Positions 19,595-27,269 of a DNA stretch of 64,000 bases are shown here, in pieces. Location of the stretch: NCBI RefSeq assembly GCF_014192215.1, contig NZ_JACHXP010000019.1, positions 1-64,000 of the forward strand. Direction: 5' to 3'. Origin of the DNA: Halomonas cerina. Its GTDB lineage: Bacteria; Pseudomonadota; Gammaproteobacteria; Pseudomonadales; Halomonadaceae. Under the pieces are notes generated by a model that searched no databases, was not told the origin of the DNA, and worked only from the letters and a program-made list of their open reading frames with translations. The translations under genes and the position numbers were made by a program. Position 1 is the stretch's first letter. Every line of letters starts with the position of its first letter.

Positions 19595-20893
19595 CTACAT
19601 CTTTCCCGGTAGGAATAACACCAAGGTGGGAAAGAGTACCAGCAGCGCTAGGCGCACTGTGTCAGCGGCTACAAATGGCATCACCCCCTTGAACATCCGG
19701 CCCAGCGGTACGTCGGGTGCCACCGAGCGAATCACGAAGACGTTAATGCCGATGGGAGGGGTGATCATACCCAGCTCCACAGCCACTACCACAATGATCC
19801 CGAACCAGATAGGATCAAAGCCCAGGCTAGTGATCACTGGATAGAGGATCGGCACCATCAGGATGATCATGGCCATGGGGTCAAGCACACAGCCGAGCAC
19901 CAAGAATAGACATAGGATGATTAACAAGACGCCAAATCTGCCAACCGGTAGGGACGTCAGCCATTCGGTGAGCAACTGGGGTGTCTGAGTCACAGTCAAG
20001 AAGTAGCTGAACAGCATCGCCCCGATCAGGATAGTGAAGATGGCCACTGAAGTGCGCAAAGCGTCGATCAGACAAGAGACCGTCATTCTCACTGTTAGGC
20101 GACCGCGCAGCACCCCGATAAGAAAGGTACAAAAGGCTCCTAAGGCAGCCGCTTCGACCGGCGTGACTACCCCAAGGTAGATGCCGCCCACAATGGCGAT
20201 GAACAGCAATAGAACCGCCCAGATACCTCTCAGCGATACGAGCTTATCGCGCCAGCTATAACGCGCTCCTTCGGGCATGGACTCAGGCCGCAGTATGCCC
20301 AATACTTGAATGGTCACGAACGAAAGCAAGATCGCGAGTAGTCCGGGTATCACCCCAGCCACGAATAGCTTGCCGATGTCCTGATCGGTGAGAAAACCGT
20401 AGAGCACCAATACCACGGAGGGAGGAATCAAGATCCCCAAAGTACCCCCGGAGGCGATCAGACCGGTGGAAAGGCTATCGGCATAGCCACTACGCCGCAT
20501 TTCAGGCAAGGCGACACGCGTCATGGTCGCGGCAGTTGCAACCGAAGAGCCACAGATCGCGGCAAAGCCTCCACAAGCTGCCATGGTTGACATGGCGGCC
20601 CCTCCACGAAAGCCGCCGAGCCAGGCCTGCCCTGCGCGAAAAAGCTCCCGACTCATTCCGGTTGCCGATGCGAAAACCCCCATTAGGATGAACATCGGAA
20701 TCAAGCTCAAATTGTAGTTGGTCACGGTGTGCAGCGGCGAGGTGGCTAACATACCCAATGCCACATCGAAGCTAGTCAACGCGGCAAAACCGAGCACACC
20801 GACGATTCCCATTGCAATACCAACCGGCACGCGCATGGCAATCATGCCGAAGAGTCCAACGAACCCCAGCAGGGTGATCAAATTGTTGTCCAT
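19595..20893 (-). CDS. dctM: TRAP transporter large permease subunit (DctM family), island copy
   Basis: A 432-aa inner-membrane protein with about 12 hydrophobic segments and DctM signatures: GMIAMRVPVGIAMGIVGVLGF, GFAAICGSSVATAATMTRVALPEMRRSGYADSL, SGGTLGILIPPSVVLVLYG and MITPPIGINVFVIRSVAPDV. It carries the substrate through the membrane using the sodium gradient. The start at 20893 is one base away from the dctQ stop, so translation is coupled. It is related to the 52061 permease but clearly a different ortholog, with lower-GC codon use. Confidence 0.9.
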   Translation of the reverse strand: MDNNLITLLGFVGLFGMIAMRVPVGIAMGIVGVLGFAALTSFDVALGMLATSPLHTVTNYNLSLIPMFILMGVFASATGMSRELFRAGQAWLGGFRGGAAMSTMAACGGFAAICGSSVATAATMTRVALPEMRRSGYADSLSTGLIASGGTLGILIPPSVVLVLYGFLTDQDIGKLFVAGVIPGLLAILLSFVTIQVLGILRPESMPEGARYSWRDKLVSLRGIWAVLLLFIAIVGGIYLGVVTPVEAAALGAFCTFLIGVLRGRLTVRMTVSCLIDALRTSVAIFTILIGAMLFSYFLTVTQTPQLLTEWLTSLPVGRFGVLLIILCLFLVLGCVLDPMAMIILMVPILYPVITSLGFDPIWFGIIVVVAVELGMITPPIGINVFVIRSVAPDVPLGRMFKGVMPFVAADTVRLALLVLFPTLVLFLPGKM

Positions 20894-20894
20894 C

Positions 20895-21419
20895 TCAACG
20901 CTCCCCAGGCTCGCTTTCCATAATCGAGACAGATGGCAGCCCCTCGGGCCCAACCATCAGCAGCACTAGCCGGACCACAGCCAGCACACTGGCCGATACC
21001 ATGCCCAGCCAGGCAGCGCCGTAGAAGGGCCACAGCGGCAGTTGCAGGTCGGAGGTCGTCTGGCCGGCGTGCAGGATAGTTTCCACGCGTCCAAAAAGCA
21101 CCCAGGCAAGCACCACCACGAAGACAGTCACTAGGAAGTGGGCAAGAATGTCCATTCCCCGGCGCAGCCAAGCGGGGCAGAGATGCCAGACCAGGTCCAC
21201 TGCAATATGGTCGTCGCGCCAAGTGGTAGAGCCCAACCCCCAGAGGATGGCGATCCCGAGCAGCAGGCTGGCAATAGCATGGGCATCGGGAATCGAGGAA
21301 GCGAACAGATAGCGTGACAGCGCGGCAACGAAGATCAACAGAGTGATCACCGACAGGCTGAGACTAGCGATGCGCTCGATCAGTGACGCAATCACGGTAA
21401 TGACAGACTGTATTGGCAT
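20895..21419 (-). CDS. dctQ: TRAP transporter small permease subunit (DctQ family), island copy
   Basis: This 174-aa protein has four transmembrane segments, with WRDDHIAVDLVW as the family motif after the second segment (compare WxxxHIxVD). It forms the permease with DctM. The ATG at 21419 has AAGGA upstream. The gene follows the interrupted DUF3237 gene by 16 bases. Confidence 0.85.
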   Translation of the reverse strand: MPIQSVITVIASLIERIASLSLSVITLLIFVAALSRYLFASSIPDAHAIASLLLGIAILWGLGSTTWRDDHIAVDLVWHLCPAWLRRGMDILAHFLVTVFVVVLAWVLFGRVETILHAGQTTSDLQLPLWPFYGAAWLGMVSASVLAVVRLVLLMVGPEGLPSVSIMESEPGER

Positions 21420-21435
21420 GAAAAAATCCTTGTGG

Positions 21436-21900
21436 TTAGCCGACACGGTAGACCTGGGTGTAGACCCGATCAGGCTCACGGATACCACGGCCGATGAAGA
21501 GGTCTCGGGTCAGCCAAGCAAGAGCCGAATCGGCGGTCTGGAAGCGAAGTTAATTGCGGAAATAGTACTGATCGGTGGCCACCGTCTCGCCGCGGACCAG
21601 TCGCTCCATGGTAGGCGGTAACGCATTCCTTACACCACCGCTCTCCACTTCGACCAAACTGCCCGAGCGGGTGGAGAAGGTGTAGCTGGCCATGATATCG
21701 GCGCAGCCATCGGTACGGATCATTTGCCAATCTTCACCACCAACCAGCACCTCACTGGAAAGCATCGGCCATTCAAAAGCCCCGCCATCAATTGGAGAAT
21801 TTCGGTGCTTACCAGTGGCTAACTCACTTATTTCGAGAGGGAATTCGACTCGTGCATTTAGAGTCATAACATGCTCCACCGTAGGAGGCGCGAGTTTCAC
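21436..21900 (-). pseudogene. DUF3237 family gene interrupted by an in-frame TAA
   Basis: The frame starts MKLAPPTVEHVMTLNARVEF and shows the DUF3237 pattern (GGEDWQMIRTDGCADIMASYTFSTRSG, ATDQYYFRN). A TAA at 21550-21552 stops it after 116 residues. Reading on in the same frame gives LRFQTADSALAWLTRDLFIG and then RGIREPDRVYTQVYRVG before a second stop at 21436. That tail (YYFR..xFxT.xxxxxWLxxxxFIGxGxR) is what intact family members have. So a single sense-to-stop change, or a sequencing error, has split the gene. The family's function is unknown; it is common in TRAP and aromatic gene clusters. Confidence 0.75.
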
Positions 21901-21989
21901 TCGCCGGTCTCCTATGAGAGGTATTGAGAATCAGCCCCTTTCTCTTACAGAGAGTAGAAGGAGGGGGCTGACATCAGGACGTCGCCATA

Positions 21990-23024
21990 TCACTCAATCA
22001 AGGCGCCCTCAACCATAGCGTCCACTGCGGCGAGTCGTTCCCGCAGATCGGTCACCAGGCTCTCGGGTTCATATCCTGCATCACGCACACGCTCGGCCCA
22101 ATTCTCCAGCAGTGGCATGGCAGCTTCTCGCCAGGCAGCCAGTTCCTCATCGGTCAGCTCAATCATGGTGTGCTCGGGTGAGGTGCGCAGCTTCTCTAAC
22201 CCCGCAAGTTCTTCCTCCTCCCAGCCACGGGAGACACGTGTGGCCCACTCCCCGTTACAGTGGTCATCGATGACCGCCTGCTGCTGATCATTCAGTCGCT
22301 CATATGTGTTGCGATTAATCAAGATAGCTTGCCAAGACGAATACACTGGATAATCAATATGATAGCGAGTGGTCTTGTCGATACCAAATAGATTAAGCGC
22401 CCCGGAAGGGAAGAAAATGGCATCGGCAGTGCCCCGCGCCAGAGCCTCACGTGCTTCAGGGGCAGAGACCTGGACACTAGCCCCTCCCAACTCGCTAACG
22501 AACTGAGCGATGGTCGAAGTTGCTGGACGGATCGACATGCCACTTATCTGATCCGGATGTCGTATCTCCTCTTTGGAATGCAGTGTTCCAGGATAGTGTC
22601 CATGAATCATGCACATAACAACCTCAGACATCTCCTGATCGGCATATTGTTGGTACCACTCCGTCGCCGCCGCGGACCCGTTCAAGGTGTCGCCGATGAC
22701 GAAGGGCAACTGCAAGAGGTCCGAGACCGGAAAGCGCCCAGCGGTATAGCCGGGGTTGGTCCAGGTGATGTCGGCGATGCCGTTAGCAGCCATGTCGTAA
22801 TGGTTTTCCGCACTCCCAAGCTGCTGGGCAGGGAACATCTGAAAACGGATGCTGCCCCTGGACGCCTCGTGGATGGACTCTGTCCACTCCTTGAACCCGG
22901 TAGAGGGCAAAGCTTGCTGGGCAGGTAGCCAATGAGCAAAGCGCAAGGTGACATCCTGAGCCATGGCCGCGGATGACCAGCTTCCAAGACATAGGGCCCC
23001 GATAAGCAGCTTATAGGATTTCAT
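21990..23024 (-). CDS. dctP: TRAP transporter substrate-binding protein (DctP family), island copy
   Basis: A 344-aa periplasmic protein with a signal peptide (LLIGALCLGSWSSAAMAQD) and the DctP fold: LRFAHWLPAQQALPSTGFKEWTESIHEAS, MFPAQQLGSAENHYDMAANGIADITW and GMSIRPATSTIAQFVSELGGASV. The Arg in GMSIRP is the position that usually binds a substrate carboxylate, so an organic acid is the likely ligand. It is the first gene of the island operon (dctP, DUF3237, dctQ, dctM, flavin reductase). Low-GC stretches near 22300-22600 contrast with the flanks and suggest horizontal acquisition. Confidence 0.88.
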   Translation of the reverse strand: MKSYKLLIGALCLGSWSSAAMAQDVTLRFAHWLPAQQALPSTGFKEWTESIHEASRGSIRFQMFPAQQLGSAENHYDMAANGIADITWTNPGYTAGRFPVSDLLQLPFVIGDTLNGSAAATEWYQQYADQEMSEVVMCMIHGHYPGTLHSKEEIRHPDQISGMSIRPATSTIAQFVSELGGASVQVSAPEAREALARGTADAIFFPSGALNLFGIDKTTRYHIDYPVYSSWQAILINRNTYERLNDQQQAVIDDHCNGEWATRVSRGWEEEELAGLEKLRTSPEHTMIELTDEELAAWREAAMPLLENWAERVRDAGYEPESLVTDLRERLAAVDAMVEGALIE

Positions 23025-23114
23025 TATTGTGTCTCCTTCTTGTGGTTTTATGGGGAGAACGATGGCCTCCCGGTCGTTGGAGAATCCTCTCGGAGTCCCC
23101 TCTTCATGCCGCCT

Positions 23115-23174
23115 TCACCCCACCTTAACAACCAGCGCCGCCGCGGAGTCGCCGGCCGCGCAGCCGGTGACCAG
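23115..23174 (-). pseudogene. Fragment: 3' end of the thiolase gene (copy of about 48972-49020)
   Basis: On the minus strand it encodes VTGCAAGDSAAALVVKVG and a stop, the same ending as the thiolase at 48969. It is joined directly to a CoA-transferase fragment at the shared bases ACCAG. Part of a gene mosaic extending to 24201. Confidence 0.8.
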
Positions 23175-23395
23175 GCCCGCGTGGGCAAGATGGTTCATGC
23201 CCTGGCACTTACATCTCCACAGCCGCAGCTGTGCGCCACGGTCAAGTGGCGCGGCGTTCCGGTCTTCAGGAAGAGCGCCTCCAGGGCCGCCGCCACGTCC
23301 TCCGCAAACCCGGCCAACCCGGCGGTGGTCCAGGCGACCGTGGCATCGTCCGGAATCAGGCCAACTGCTGCCTCGACATCTAATACCTTGTTCAC
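23170..23395 (-). pseudogene. Fragment: 5' end of the CoA-transferase gene (copy of about 51565-51788)
   Basis: It has the same GTG start context and begins (V/M)NKVLDVEAAVGLIPDDATV like the intact gene, continuing to GTPRHLTVAHSCGCGD. A one-base loss near 23210 (GATGTAAGTGCCAGG against GATGGCAAGGACCGGG) shifts the frame. The rest of the gene is missing and the sequence jumps to the thiolase tail. Non-functional. Confidence 0.82.
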
Positions 23396-23474
23396 AATGC
23401 ACCTCGCGCTTGAATAGTTCGCTCGAGCTATGGGCGCCCGGCACTGCATTAAAAATCATGACGTGCCAATTATC

Positions 23475-23488
23475 TGCACTATAGTACA
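23475..23488. promoter_or_regulatory. BoxR-type operator TGCA-CTATAG-TACA (relict)
   Basis: One-mismatch TGCA-N6-TGCA palindrome overlapping a minus-strand -10-like TATAGT, in front of the dead CoA-transferase fragment. It may still titrate the regulator. Confidence 0.6.
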
Positions 23489-23510
23489 CCAACGTTCACG
23501 AATGACAGCC

Positions 23511-23520
23511 GACTTTGGTC
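23511..23520. promoter_or_regulatory. GACTTTGGTC element (relict)
   Basis: Same element and same position (about -45 to the predicted minus-strand TSS) as at the intact promoter at 51904-51913. Confidence 0.5.
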
Positions 23521-23593
23521 GTAAAAGGCGCGAAAATAATGGCATGACGTACAGGACACTGCAAAGGAAGGGAGCATAGGCTTGCTGCGAAAA

Positions 23594-23607
23594 TGCATTA
23601 TATTACA
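23594..23607. promoter_or_regulatory. BoxR-type operator TGCA-TTATAT-TACA (relict)
   Basis: Counterpart of the operator at 51987-52000, with one arm changed; the large stem around it is reduced to an outer CTTGCTG/CAGCAAG pair. Confidence 0.55.
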
Positions 23608-23676
23608 TTAACGCGTCAGCAAGAACGCGTAACAGGCCCCTCACTGATCGACTACGGGGCTTGGGCAGGAGGGGCG

Positions 23677-23904
23677 TCACCCCTTGGTCAGAAACAGCGT
23701 GAACATGCTGGTGCCGACGCTGATAATCAGCAGTGCCGAGGTGGTGGAGAGGGTCTCGAGCAATGCCATCTTCAACGCCTTGCCGTCGAAGCGACGCAGC
23801 AGAGCGGCGATCAGGATGGCCCCGGCGGCGCCCACAGCGCCGGCTTCAGTGACGGTGGAAAAGCCCGAGAACAGGCCGCCGAAGACCAGCACGCCAAACA
23901 CCAT
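23677..23904 (-). pseudogene. Fragment of TRAP dctM with an internal 390-base in-frame deletion
   Basis: The minus frame reads [22 protein letters not shown]...[14 protein letters not shown]. Against dctM at 52061-53359, everything between bases 52075 and 52465 is missing; the junction is the shared CAG before AACAGC, removing exactly 130 codons. The other end breaks near GCCGAGC, where crotonase sequence begins. It is non-functional. Confidence 0.8.
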
Positions 23905-23952
23905 CTATCAGTTGCCGAGGACCGCCACGGCATTTTCATCGGCGGCGCCTCG
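23898..23952 (+). pseudogene. Fragment of the crotonase gene (copy of about 13392-13450)
   Basis: The bases encode TIYQLPEDRHGIF-GGAS, matching [19 protein letters not shown] of the crotonase at 13024, with small changes. It passes into etfA sequence at the shared GGCGCCTCG. Confidence 0.75.
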
Positions 23953-24201
23953 CGCGCCGCGGTGGACGCGGGCTTCGTGCCCAACGACATGCAGGTGGGC
24001 CAGACCGGCAAGATCGTCGCCCCGGACCTCTATATCGCCGTGGGCATCTCCGGGGCCATCCAGCACCTGGCGGGCATGAAGGATGCCAAGGTGATCGTCG
24101 CCATCAACAAGGACGAGGAGGCGCCGATCTTCCAGGTCGCCGATTATAGTCTCGTGGGTGACCTGTTCGAGATCCTGCCCGAGCTCGAGCAGAAACTCTA
24201 A
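23944..24201 (+). pseudogene. Fragment: 3' end of etfA
   Basis: It encodes [33 protein letters not shown]... to ELEQKL and the stop, almost identical to the last 85 residues of EtfA (Glu to Asp, Val to Ala and Gly to Ser changes). The N-terminal three quarters are absent, so it cannot bind FAD properly. A long open frame through this region from 23593 is an accident of the mosaic. Confidence 0.85.
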
Positions 24202-24236
24202 CCCCATTATTGCGTTTCGATCGTTCCTTCCGAATT

Positions 24237-24277
24237 GTCGACGGACCACGGCGCAGGCCGTCGCCGTCGACTTTTTT
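24237..24277 (+). terminator. Duplicated rho-independent terminator
   Basis: Exact copy of the hairpin and T run at 18162-18202. Confidence 0.85.
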
Positions 24278-24383
24278 GCGAATGATGGATGGGCAGCATA
24301 GGGCGCGTCTGTCATCACAGGCGCCTCGCAGAGGTGACACTACTGATGCACACTGACATCAAGTCAGATGTGGAGTCTTCGTC

Positions 24384-24593
24384 ATGCGCACCACCATCAC
24401 CATTGATGACGCCCTGTACGAACAGGCGTTGAGCCTCGCCGAGCCTGGAATGGACAAGCCTGCCGATATCGTCCGGGAGGCCATCAAGACCTATGTACGG
24501 GTGCAGGCGGGCCGGCGCCTGGCGAACTTGGGCGGTGCGGCACCTGACATGCAGGATATCCCCCGACGTCGTGGGCAGCCTGCGGCGTCATGA
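24384..24593 (+). CDS. VapB-like antitoxin, second copy
   Basis: A 69-aa protein, MRTTITIDDALYEQALSLAEPG...NLGGAAPDMQDIPRRRGQPAAS, of the type II VapB family (ribbon-helix-helix-like N-terminus, toxin-wrapping C-terminus). Its stop overlaps the vapC start as ATGA, the normal arrangement. The partner toxin is truncated, so it is an orphan antitoxin. A promoter-like segment (TGACATCAAGTCAGATGTGGAGTC) lies upstream in both copies. Confidence 0.75.
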   Translation: MRTTITIDDALYEQALSLAEPGMDKPADIVREAIKTYVRVQAGRRLANLGGAAPDMQDIPRRRGQPAAS

Positions 24594-24778
24594 GCGTACT
24601 CGTCGACACCTCGGTCTGGGTGAATCACTTCAGGCACCGAAACATTGCCTTGGTCGACTTGCTCGAGAGCGATCGGGCAATGAGCCAGCCAAGACCTCAT
24701 TCTAGGATCGGTGTCATACCTGATGCATCAAAAAAGCCTCGGCAGGACGCCGAGGCAAAGCAATGGAACCACAAGTAA
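24590..24778 (+). pseudogene. Truncated VapC toxin
   Basis: The first 31 residues (MSVLVDTSVWVNHFRHRN then IALVDLLESDRAM) are the N-terminus of a PIN-domain VapC, including the first catalytic Asp (VDTSVWV). After DRAM the sequence is unrelated and runs over the terminator of the next gene. The remaining acidic residues of the PIN active site are missing, so no RNase activity is expected. Confidence 0.7.
24730..24756 (-). terminator. Rho-independent terminator of the porin gene
   Basis: GCCTCGGC (24736-24743) pairs with GCCGAGGC (24749-24756). On the minus strand the stem is followed by six T (24735-24730). It lies 34 bases past the porin stop. Confidence 0.9.
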
Positions 24779-24789
24779 ATCGAAACGGG

Positions 24790-25965
24790 TCAGAACCGGT
24801 ACATCACCATGCCCTGGAGTCGCACGGCGTCACCTTCCTCACCATTGGCGATCTCGCGCGTCTGGTGGCTCACCTCCATGCCGTAGAAGACGTTGCGTAT
24901 TGGTGACCAGATGTAGTTCAGGTGAAGGTCGGTGAAGGTCTCGTTGGCTAGCTCGGCGTTCGCCACCCCGGCCTGGATGGCATCATCGAGATCGGCGGTG
25001 GCGTAGCCGTAGCCGAGGTTGATATGGCCCGGGCCTGCAGCCACCCGCACGCCAACCGTCCCCCCGGTCAGGGTGATCGGCTCGACATCACCGGAGACCG
25101 GATCGACATAGGCCGGCGCGGCCGGCGCTTCTTCAATGTAACCACCGATCCCCTCGCCGTGGGTCACCCCGCCGCGCAATGTCAGCGCCGGTGTGACCGC
25201 GTACTCCGCTTCGAGGTTGATCCCCCAACCAAGCGTGCTGTCGTTGTCGGTGCCATCATCGACTTCCAGCTGTCGCAGCAGACCCGAGATACCATAGCGG
25301 AGGCTGCCAGCCTCGCCCATGTAGCGCAGGGTCAGGTCAGGCAGGGTATCCTTGCTATCCGCATGTGCAACATAGCCCCCGCCCGGCGTGAAGCCGCTCG
25401 CTACTGAACCACCGAGATTGGTGGGATCCTCCAGGGCCACCGAGAAGCCCCCGGTGGTGTAGCGCAGTTGGCCCTGGCGTGCGCCCTGCGGCAGGCCCGG
25501 CTGGGGCTTGAAGTCGATGATGCGGTTCATGGCGTAGATGAAGCCGAAGTTGGTAAAGGTCTGGCCAGCGGTAATGCCGTTCCACTCTCCATAGGCGTGA
25601 CGCAGCCGGAACTCTTCCCGGTCGCCGCCACCGCCGAAGAAGTCCCCTTCGATGACGGTCTTGAGCTCGCCACGTTTCGTGGGCGTCGATGTGGCGAAGG
25701 CGATCCGGCTTTGCTTGGCATGCAACTGGGTATGCCCCTCAACATCCGAACGAGGATCACTATCCAGCGGAATGGCGGCATTCACGCCCAGGGGCGGCAG
25801 TTCGGCGTCCACGTCATAGATCATGTCCAGCTTGACGTAACCGTAGATACTGGCCGTGGTATCGCCCACATCGAACTCGTAGGCCTGGGACGCCAGGGAA
25901 ACCGCCAGCGCCAGGGACGAGGTAGAAAAGACAATGCTCCGCTTGATGTTGTTGTAATCACCCAT
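24790..25965 (-). CDS. DcaP-like outer-membrane porin
   Basis: A 391-aa beta-barrel protein with a signal peptide (IVFSTSSLALAVSLASQAYEF) and the DcaP-family opening TTASIYGYVKLDMIYDVDAELPP. KQSRIAFATSTPTKRGELKTVIEGDFFG and FRLRHAYGEWNGITAGQTFTNFG follow; the C-terminus ends in the aromatic strand LQGMVMYRF. DcaP-type porins pass dicarboxylic or aromatic acids. Two ATGs stand side by side (25968, 25965); the second is better spaced from AAGGTG. A CTTACTTTC element about 100 bases upstream links it to the TAXI and Rieske operons. Confidence 0.82.
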   Translation of the reverse strand: MGDYNNIKRSIVFSTSSLALAVSLASQAYEFDVGDTTASIYGYVKLDMIYDVDAELPPLGVNAAIPLDSDPRSDVEGHTQLHAKQSRIAFATSTPTKRGELKTVIEGDFFGGGGDREEFRLRHAYGEWNGITAGQTFTNFGFIYAMNRIIDFKPQPGLPQGARQGQLRYTTGGFSVALEDPTNLGGSVASGFTPGGGYVAHADSKDTLPDLTLRYMGEAGSLRYGISGLLRQLEVDDGTDNDSTLGWGINLEAEYAVTPALTLRGGVTHGEGIGGYIEEAPAAPAYVDPVSGDVEPITLTGGTVGVRVAAGPGHINLGYGYATADLDDAIQAGVANAELANETFTDLHLNYIWSPIRNVFYGMEVSHQTREIANGEEGDAVRLQGMVMYRF

Positions 25966-26064
25966 CATGTCACCTTGAACTTATTGGATTTATGGACATC
26001 GCATATCGCCACACATGAAGTGGAACAGGGATGGCCCTAGATACGCCTATCTTATATAAGGCAC

Positions 26065-26074
26065 ACTTACTTTC
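26065..26074. promoter_or_regulatory. CTTACTTAC-like element (ACTTACTTTC) upstream of the porin
   Basis: It follows CTTATATAAG (26051-26060), resembling the pair TTTATATAAG plus TCTTACTTAC at 31800-31819. Related elements lie at 46451 and 48226. Candidate operator, possibly for the MarR regulator at 48307. Confidence 0.4.
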
Positions 26075-26088
26075 TAGCAAAAAGAAAA

Positions 26089-27060
26089 CTACATATCAAG
26101 CACCAGTTTTTCTCCCTTGCATCCCGAACAACAAATCATCATGCAGTTATTATTTTTCTTTTGCTGGGCAGAAAGCACCAGATCCCGATGATCGGGCTCG
26201 CCTTCTAGCACCTTCACTTCACAGGTGCCACAAATTCCCTCCTGACAGGAATAAAGCGGCTGATAACCTTCCTCGAGCAGGGCATCGAGAATGGTCTTTC
26301 CCTGGGGGATGAACAACTGCGTTCCGGACTGGGCCAATTCAACGGTAAAGCCCCCCGAAGTATCGGCCCCTTCTCTGGCGGCAAAGTATTCCACATGCAC
26401 GCGTTCGGGAGGCTGGTGCCTGGCCGCAGTCTCGAAGGCGTCCAGCATGGGCAACGGTCCACAGCAATAGAAGTGGGTCCCGGTTGGTGCGGACTCGATG
26501 ATGGCGGGGAGATCCAGGAGGGCACCGCCGGTTTCCTGATCGAAGTTCAGGTTGAGGCGCCCGGGATGATCGCCGGCGAGCTTATGCAACGGCGCAAGGA
26601 AGGCCGCATTCTTGCGGGCTCGCGAAGCATAGAACAGTTGCCAGGAGCGCCCCAGTCTATCGAGCCGCTGAATCATGCCGTACAGCGGAGTGATACCAAT
26701 GCCACCGGCGATCAGCACCGTGTGCCCCACGTCCTCGTCGAGTACGAAATTGTTGCGCGGTGTACCAATGGTCAGGATATCGCCGGGTCGCACGCTGTGG
26801 TGCATATAACGGGAGCCGCCACGACTGGCGGGATCATTGTTGACCCCGATTACATAGCGGTGCACTTCTTCCTGATCATTGAGCAGGGAATAACTTCGAA
26901 TCAGGCCATTGGGCAAGTGAAGATCGATATGCGACCCCGCCGTAAACGCAGGTAATTCATACAAGGGTGCCGTTGGGCACAACTCGAAACTCAGAATGCC
27001 TTCGGCCTCATAGCGAATCGACTGCACTCTGACTTGCAAAAGAGACTCTGTCTGTTGCAC
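26089..27060 (-). CDS. VanB-type oxidoreductase (FNR plus 2Fe-2S ferredoxin domains)
   Basis: This 323-aa class IA oxygenase reductase has an FMN/FAD-binding barrel (HIDLHLPNGLIRSYSLLND), an NAD domain (LIAGGIGITPLYGMIQRL, FYCCGPLPMLDAF) and a C-terminal plant-type 2Fe-2S domain. Iron ligands are visible in YSCQEGICGTCEVKVLEG and the final Cys cluster NCMMICCSGC. It passes electrons from NAD(P)H to a Rieske oxygenase such as vanillate O-demethylase. The only Rieske oxygenase in the window is 18 kb away (45069), and the two may form one enzyme. A methionine-rich Cys cluster at the C-terminus is unusual but compatible. Confidence 0.83.
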   Translation of the reverse strand: MQQTESLLQVRVQSIRYEAEGILSFELCPTAPLYELPAFTAGSHIDLHLPNGLIRSYSLLNDQEEVHRYVIGVNNDPASRGGSRYMHHSVRPGDILTIGTPRNNFVLDEDVGHTVLIAGGIGITPLYGMIQRLDRLGRSWQLFYASRARKNAAFLAPLHKLAGDHPGRLNLNFDQETGGALLDLPAIIESAPTGTHFYCCGPLPMLDAFETAARHQPPERVHVEYFAAREGADTSGGFTVELAQSGTQLFIPQGKTILDALLEEGYQPLYSCQEGICGTCEVKVLEGEPDHRDLVLSAQQKKNNNCMMICCSGCKGEKLVLDM

Positions 27061-27269
27061 AAGCTCCTCCTCGGTAGCTCAAACTTGGCCACCCATTAAC
27101 TGGATCAATATCCAAATACCATCAATAGCAGGCGCCAACTTGCCGATCATCAAGCATTGGTGATTCGTGTCATCGGATGCTCATGGGACCATTCCCCTCG
27201 ACGTTGCTTTTCTCTCCCGACTTCGCTCGGCGCGGGCCAGTCGTAGGCTTGGTGCCTGGCGCCACCTGG
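27061..27269 (-). other. Gap between MFS exporter and reductase genes
   Basis: About 210 bases without a credible gene. The half near 27100-27170 is A+T rich and probably holds the reductase promoter; GGTGCCTGGCGCCACC near 27250 can form a weak hairpin after the MFS gene. Confidence 0.35.

Larger units (their letters stand above)
23396..23676 (-). repeat. Degenerate copy of the CoA-transferase promoter region (51789-52060)
   Basis: The order of elements is kept: operator TGCACTATAGTACA (23475-23488), GACTTTGGTC (23511-23520), operator TGCATTATATTACA (23594-23607), a terminator-like stem and CGTCACCCCTTGGTCAG. The two copies differ at many positions, so the duplication is not recent. Confidence 0.8.
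23944..24652 (+). repeat. Right copy of the 0.7-kb direct repeat
   Basis: Counterpart of 17869-18578: etfA tail, terminator (24237-24277), vapB (24384) and the start of vapC. With the left copy it brackets 6 kb holding the TRAP island and the gene mosaic. Confidence 0.88.

Noticed and set aside
23593..24201. 202-codon plus-strand frame ending as EtfA, as a real electron-transfer protein
   Set aside because: The first half is antisense promoter and dctM fragment sequence; only the last third matches EtfA. It is a by-product of the mosaic.
18121..24780. Insertion sequence or integrase explaining the duplicated segment
   Set aside because: No transposase, integrase or terminal inverted repeats seen; the repeats are ordinary gene sequence.
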